A stretch of DNA of 64,000 nucleotides, taken from assembly GCF_013760845.1 (NCBI RefSeq), contig NZ_JACDUU010000007.1, positions 62,001 to 126,000 of the forward strand, in the 5' to 3' direction. Positions 61,320-64,000 of the stretch are shown here, one piece after another (positions within the stretch are counted from its first letter, which is position 1; each line of letters starts with the position of its first letter). The stretch comes from [Anoxybacillus] calidus (GTDB lineage: Bacteria > Bacillota > Bacilli > Bacillales > Anoxybacillaceae). Both the position numbers and the translations under genes were made by a program. A model generated the notes under the pieces. The model was not told where the DNA came from. It saw only the letters and a program-made list of their open reading frames with translations, and did not search any database.

Positions 61320-63263
61320 CTATGGGAACGGGTGGGGATGTGGATTAAGCTGTTCAAGCGTGAGCGGTTGTTTTGTATACCCGAGTTCCATTGGCACCCG
61401 GAGCACCCTCTCAAGACCTTCCAAGCGGGTAAGGTGATGCCCAAATGTCATCGGTAACATTCCCGGAATCAGTACTTTCACGCAATATAATCCGTTTCGT
61501 TTCGTTACAGGAGTTGTCTGGTCCACTACAATTACCTCGAGGTTTAATCGACGGAACTTTTGAAGAATGTCCTGCAGGTCATCAGTCAAGTCTGCACGCT
61601 TCGTTTGCCACTTGAATTCCTCTTCAAACGTTCGCAACGGACGATGATCATCCAACAAAAATTGCAGGCGCTCCTCTGCTTCCGGTAAACCGTACAGCAT
61701 GCCATGATCCTCCATCTGCTTTACTAAGAACGGATCGTGTAACATTTTCTCGTATTTCTTTCGGTTTGCCTCCAATTTCTCGTCAAGCGTGAGCATCATG
61801 CCTGCTAATTCGTGAATGGCGCTTTTCACTGCCCGTATGGGGTCCGGATGAGCTCCGGCAGCACAGATTAGATTCATTCCCTTTTGTTTCCTGTTTTTCG
61901 CCACTGCCCAGACACTTGGAATTCCATGCTCCATCGTCGAGTTGAAAAAATACAGATCATATCCCGCCACCACACGTACACGGTCAACCATCAACTGTAA
62001 TTCTTTATCGTTAGCGGAACTAAGGTCAAGACGCGGAAGAGGCAACTGCGCATACCAAGTCATCAAGAATGAATCACGCTCCACCACCTCCAAGATGGCA
62101 TGGAAAATCGCTTCCTCTAAACTCCCGCCTAATGCACATCCGTTGGAAGTTTCATAGACAAAGCCATCCCCACATCCCAAACTGTAATATGCGAGTAACT
62201 CTGGAACCAAAATCGGACGCTCTTGTAAAAACGAATATCCCCAAACCCAATTCATTGGGCGATTAGGATGAAACGGTTTGAACGGAAACCCAGGTTGTGC
62301 ATACTGTTCCTTCGCGTGCACTCCTACCTTTACAGGATTGAGTGCTTTATCTTTCAGATTTTGGTAACTGTCATGAATCGTCGTCCGTTTGCCACGAGGT
62401 TCGATACCACAATATCTCTCCAAGCCCTCCAAAATGGCGGTCAACTCGCTAACCTCATATGAATGAGTCCGACCTGCTACTCCCTCGTCCCCTATAAACA
62501 ATGGCATATTTACAATGATATCAGCAAACGGTAGCACGAAATGATGCATTTTACCATTCAATAACCCAGTTCTGTAATCTAGATAGTCTTTGACCAGAAC
62601 TTTTTTCAAATGCTCTATCGGACGACAGCGGTAACTGTCAGCGCTGATCTTCGGACTTGATTGCAGCGATATGCGGGCTGCTGTCGGTGAATCGTCGGGT
62701 AATTGACCACATATCGTACATAACGGGTCGGACAGAAAGAAGTGACATGAGTTCTTTAATGTTTTCAGGTTGATTAGGAACAACCTTTCTTCTAAGTGGG
62801 AACGACTGTCTTCTAACACCCTCTGCGTCTCTGTGGCGATCAGGTGAGCCATCTGCAAAAGTCCTGTTTGTGATGCCCATGCATCACGCTGTATTCCTCC
62901 TTGCACCGCTATCCTTCGTTGCAGCTCCCACATCTCCTTACGGTCGTACCCCGCTATAAGGAGTCGAATGTCAGCGCACTGAGAGCATCCCGAGGCATTC
63001 GGACGAACGAGCGGACCGATCACGCCCTCACCAAATGAAACAAAGCCCCGAAGCCATGGAATGCCTGATGATCGTAACACCTCTTCCGCCTTATGATGAA
63101 CGGAGGGATACCAAGCATCGTGCAACACCAGAGCAAAATCTGTTTCTTCCGGAACTCCTTCTTCGAAATCGATTTGACGAACTACTTGATATTGGCCGGA
63201 CAGTTTTTCATACACATAATCTGCCAATACCCCTTCTCCAACCATCAATACGCAAGTATCCAT
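61320..63263 (-). CDS. Fused E1-like/YcaO cyclodehydratase for a TOMM peptide
   Basis: A 647-residue fusion. The N-terminal 200 residues form an E1-like (C-protein/TOMM leader-binding) domain with VGEGVLADYVYEKL and zinc cysteines C93, C96, C182 and C185. The YcaO domain follows with ATP/Mg motifs AILEGLERYC (276-285) and CALGGSLEEAIFHAILEVVERD (376-397). The protein ends NPHPHPFP, a PxPxP C terminus typical of azoline-forming YcaO enzymes. It cyclises Cys, Ser or Thr to azolines using ATP. ATG overlaps the previous stop by one base (TGATG), with GGAGGA upstream. Confidence 0.93.
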   Translation of the reverse strand: MDTCVLMVGEGVLADYVYEKLSGQYQVVRQIDFEEGVPEETDFALVLHDAWYPSVHHKAEEVLRSSGIPWLRGFVSFGEGVIGPLVRPNASGCSQCADIRLLIAGYDRKEMWELQRRIAVQGGIQRDAWASQTGLLQMAHLIATETQRVLEDSRSHLEERLFLINLKTLKNSCHFFLSDPLCTICGQLPDDSPTAARISLQSSPKISADSYRCRPIEHLKKVLVKDYLDYRTGLLNGKMHHFVLPFADIIVNMPLFIGDEGVAGRTHSYEVSELTAILEGLERYCGIEPRGKRTTIHDSYQNLKDKALNPVKVGVHAKEQYAQPGFPFKPFHPNRPMNWVWGYSFLQERPILVPELLAYYSLGCGDGFVYETSNGCALGGSLEEAIFHAILEVVERDSFLMTWYAQLPLPRLDLSSANDKELQLMVDRVRVVAGYDLYFFNSTMEHGIPSVWAVAKNRKQKGMNLICAAGAHPDPIRAVKSAIHELAGMMLTLDEKLEANRKKYEKMLHDPFLVKQMEDHGMLYGLPEAEERLQFLLDDHRPLRTFEEEFKWQTKRADLTDDLQDILQKFRRLNLEVIVVDQTTPVTKRNGLYCVKVLIPGMLPMTFGHHLTRLEGLERVLRVPMELGYTKQPLTLEQLNPHPHPFP

Positions 63264-64000
63264 CAGGATTCCTCCTCTCTTAACAGCACACCAAACACTC
63301 CTGCCAGTTTCTCTTTCAAAAAAGGTTCCATTGCTAAATCAAAGACTAAGAGCCGAATGCTGTTTCGTTTCAAGACCTGCATGGCGGACTGCAAGAACTC
63401 TAATTGTGTCGTCTTTTCACAAGAGGGAATATCAAGTCTTAATGGTGTATTTTCATTTAGAAGAATGGATGAATCATCCAGTGCTTGTATTCTGAGTGAA
63501 GTCGATTGATTTTGTGCGTTCATAAGTGCCTGCTCTAGCGCTTTCCGAAGCGCCATTGTTATATTCAAACCTGCGCTGCCATACCAGCGTCCGTTCGTTC
63601 TGATCCATACTACAGGAAATCCTGACACCTTCTCTCCCAAGCCGATCGTCGGTGGTCCATGCATCGTAGTCAGTGCCTGCAAATAAAATCTGCAGTGTTT
63701 GTCTTCTACCAAACCCAATCGTACCCGAAAAATAGGTTCCTTTTGATGAGCCTGTCGTTTACTCAGCTTCTCGTCTAAGCACCTTTGCAATCCCCGACAA
63801 ACGCCTTCCGCAATCGTTTCCCCTGCTCCAACACCGATAAATTCCTGTGGTGCGATTTCTTCGTGGTATAAGGAACCCGAAACGAGTAAATTTTTCATTT
63901 GCGATACATACGCTTCAATCCCTGTCAACCCCGCTTCCCGCCGTGCCTCCTCATGGGTTAGACCTGCACAGACAATTTCCGGCAGCAGCTCAGCCGGCCC
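63263..64000 (-). CDS. Thiazole-containing bacteriocin maturation protein, 5' end outside window
   Basis: The minus-strand frame is open to the right window edge, giving at least 245 residues of the C-terminal part. It begins PAELLPEIVCAGLTHEEARR and continues GLTGIEAYVSQMKNLLV and FIGVGAGETIAEGVCRGLQRCL. This fits the C-terminal part of the ThiF-like 'putative thiazole-containing bacteriocin maturation protein' found beside YcaO/SagB in heterocycloanthracin-type clusters of bacilli. A TTG at 63928 is not the start because coding continues upstream. Function in the pathway is unproven. Confidence 0.8.
   Translation of the reverse strand, partial: GPAELLPEIVCAGLTHEEARREAGLTGIEAYVSQMKNLLVSGSLYHEEIAPQEFIGVGAGETIAEGVCRGLQRCLDEKLSKRQAHQKEPIFRVRLGLVEDKHCRFYLQALTTMHGPPTIGLGEKVSGFPVVWIRTNGRWYGSAGLNITMALRKALEQALMNAQNQSTSLRIQALDDSSILLNENTPLRLDIPSCEKTTQLEFLQSAMQVLKRNSIRLLVFDLAMEPFLKEKLAGVFGVLLREEES

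Overview
This window looks like a chromosome segment of a moderately thermophilic, spore-forming Bacillaceae of the Geobacillus / Parageobacillus / Anoxybacillus type. The protein sequences and gene order match Bacillus subtilis blocks (lutABC-lutR-lutP, yojF-bshB2, the yfkK-J-I-H-F-E-D-AB block, yfjP-yfjO). Class I fumarase and many short intergenic palindromes fit the thermophilic branch. No rRNA or tRNA gene was seen. The assignment is inference from gene content, not a database match.

Layout. (1) 1-11.5 kb: a 5'-truncated AlkD-like repair gene, a D-2-hydroxyacid dehydrogenase, then a lactate/glycolate block. lutABC and lutR run leftward; lutP, glcD and glcF run rightward. The same 15-bp palindrome lies in both the lutA and lutP leaders, with cre-like sites beside them. 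mreBH follows. (2) 11.6-21.9 kb: a YkgJ protein, twin secreted NlpC/P60 hydrolases with WalR-like promoter boxes, a possible small RNA, a patch of decayed genes (histidine kinase, sirC-like precorrin-2 dehydrogenase), the bacillithiol pair yojF-bshB2, an arginase-fold protein, and a guanine-riboswitch-controlled NCS2 permease. (3) 21.9-29.6 kb: a leftward assimilatory sulfate operon behind a SAM-I riboswitch: yezD, cysH, cysP, sat, cysC, sir, a DUF3906 gene, sumT and a sirohydrochlorin chelatase gene. It takes up sulfate, activates and reduces it, and makes the siroheme the sulfite reductase needs. (4) 30-46.5 kb: core genes (amidase, HD-domain protein, yfk block, chaA, fumarase, pdaA, alkA-like, rlmCD). 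(5) 46.5-59.5 kb: an accessory zone with integrase fragments on both strands, a 5'-truncated IS3 element, decayed genes, a PAS-GGDEF protein, an AmiS/UreI channel, a third NlpC/P60 protein, and an aldehyde/alcohol module (acylating aldehyde dehydrogenase, zinc alcohol dehydrogenase, ArsR regulator, LLM flavin oxidoreductase). Part of the ArsR-LLM unit is present again as a wrecked copy. (6) 59.7-64 kb: a leftward thiazole/oxazole-modified peptide (TOMM) maturation cluster: SagB dehydrogenase, a fused E1-like/YcaO cyclodehydratase, and the 3' part of a bacteriocin maturation gene that runs off the window. Its precursor gene is not visible here.

The most unusual non-coding features are a 141-bp element at 44.0-44.2 kb made of four nested or adjacent near-perfect hairpins, and a family of six roughly 85-120-bp imperfect palindromes flanked by GGCTGACC/GGTCAGCC. 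One family member supplies the stop codon of the chelatase gene and another sits inside the sulfate operon.
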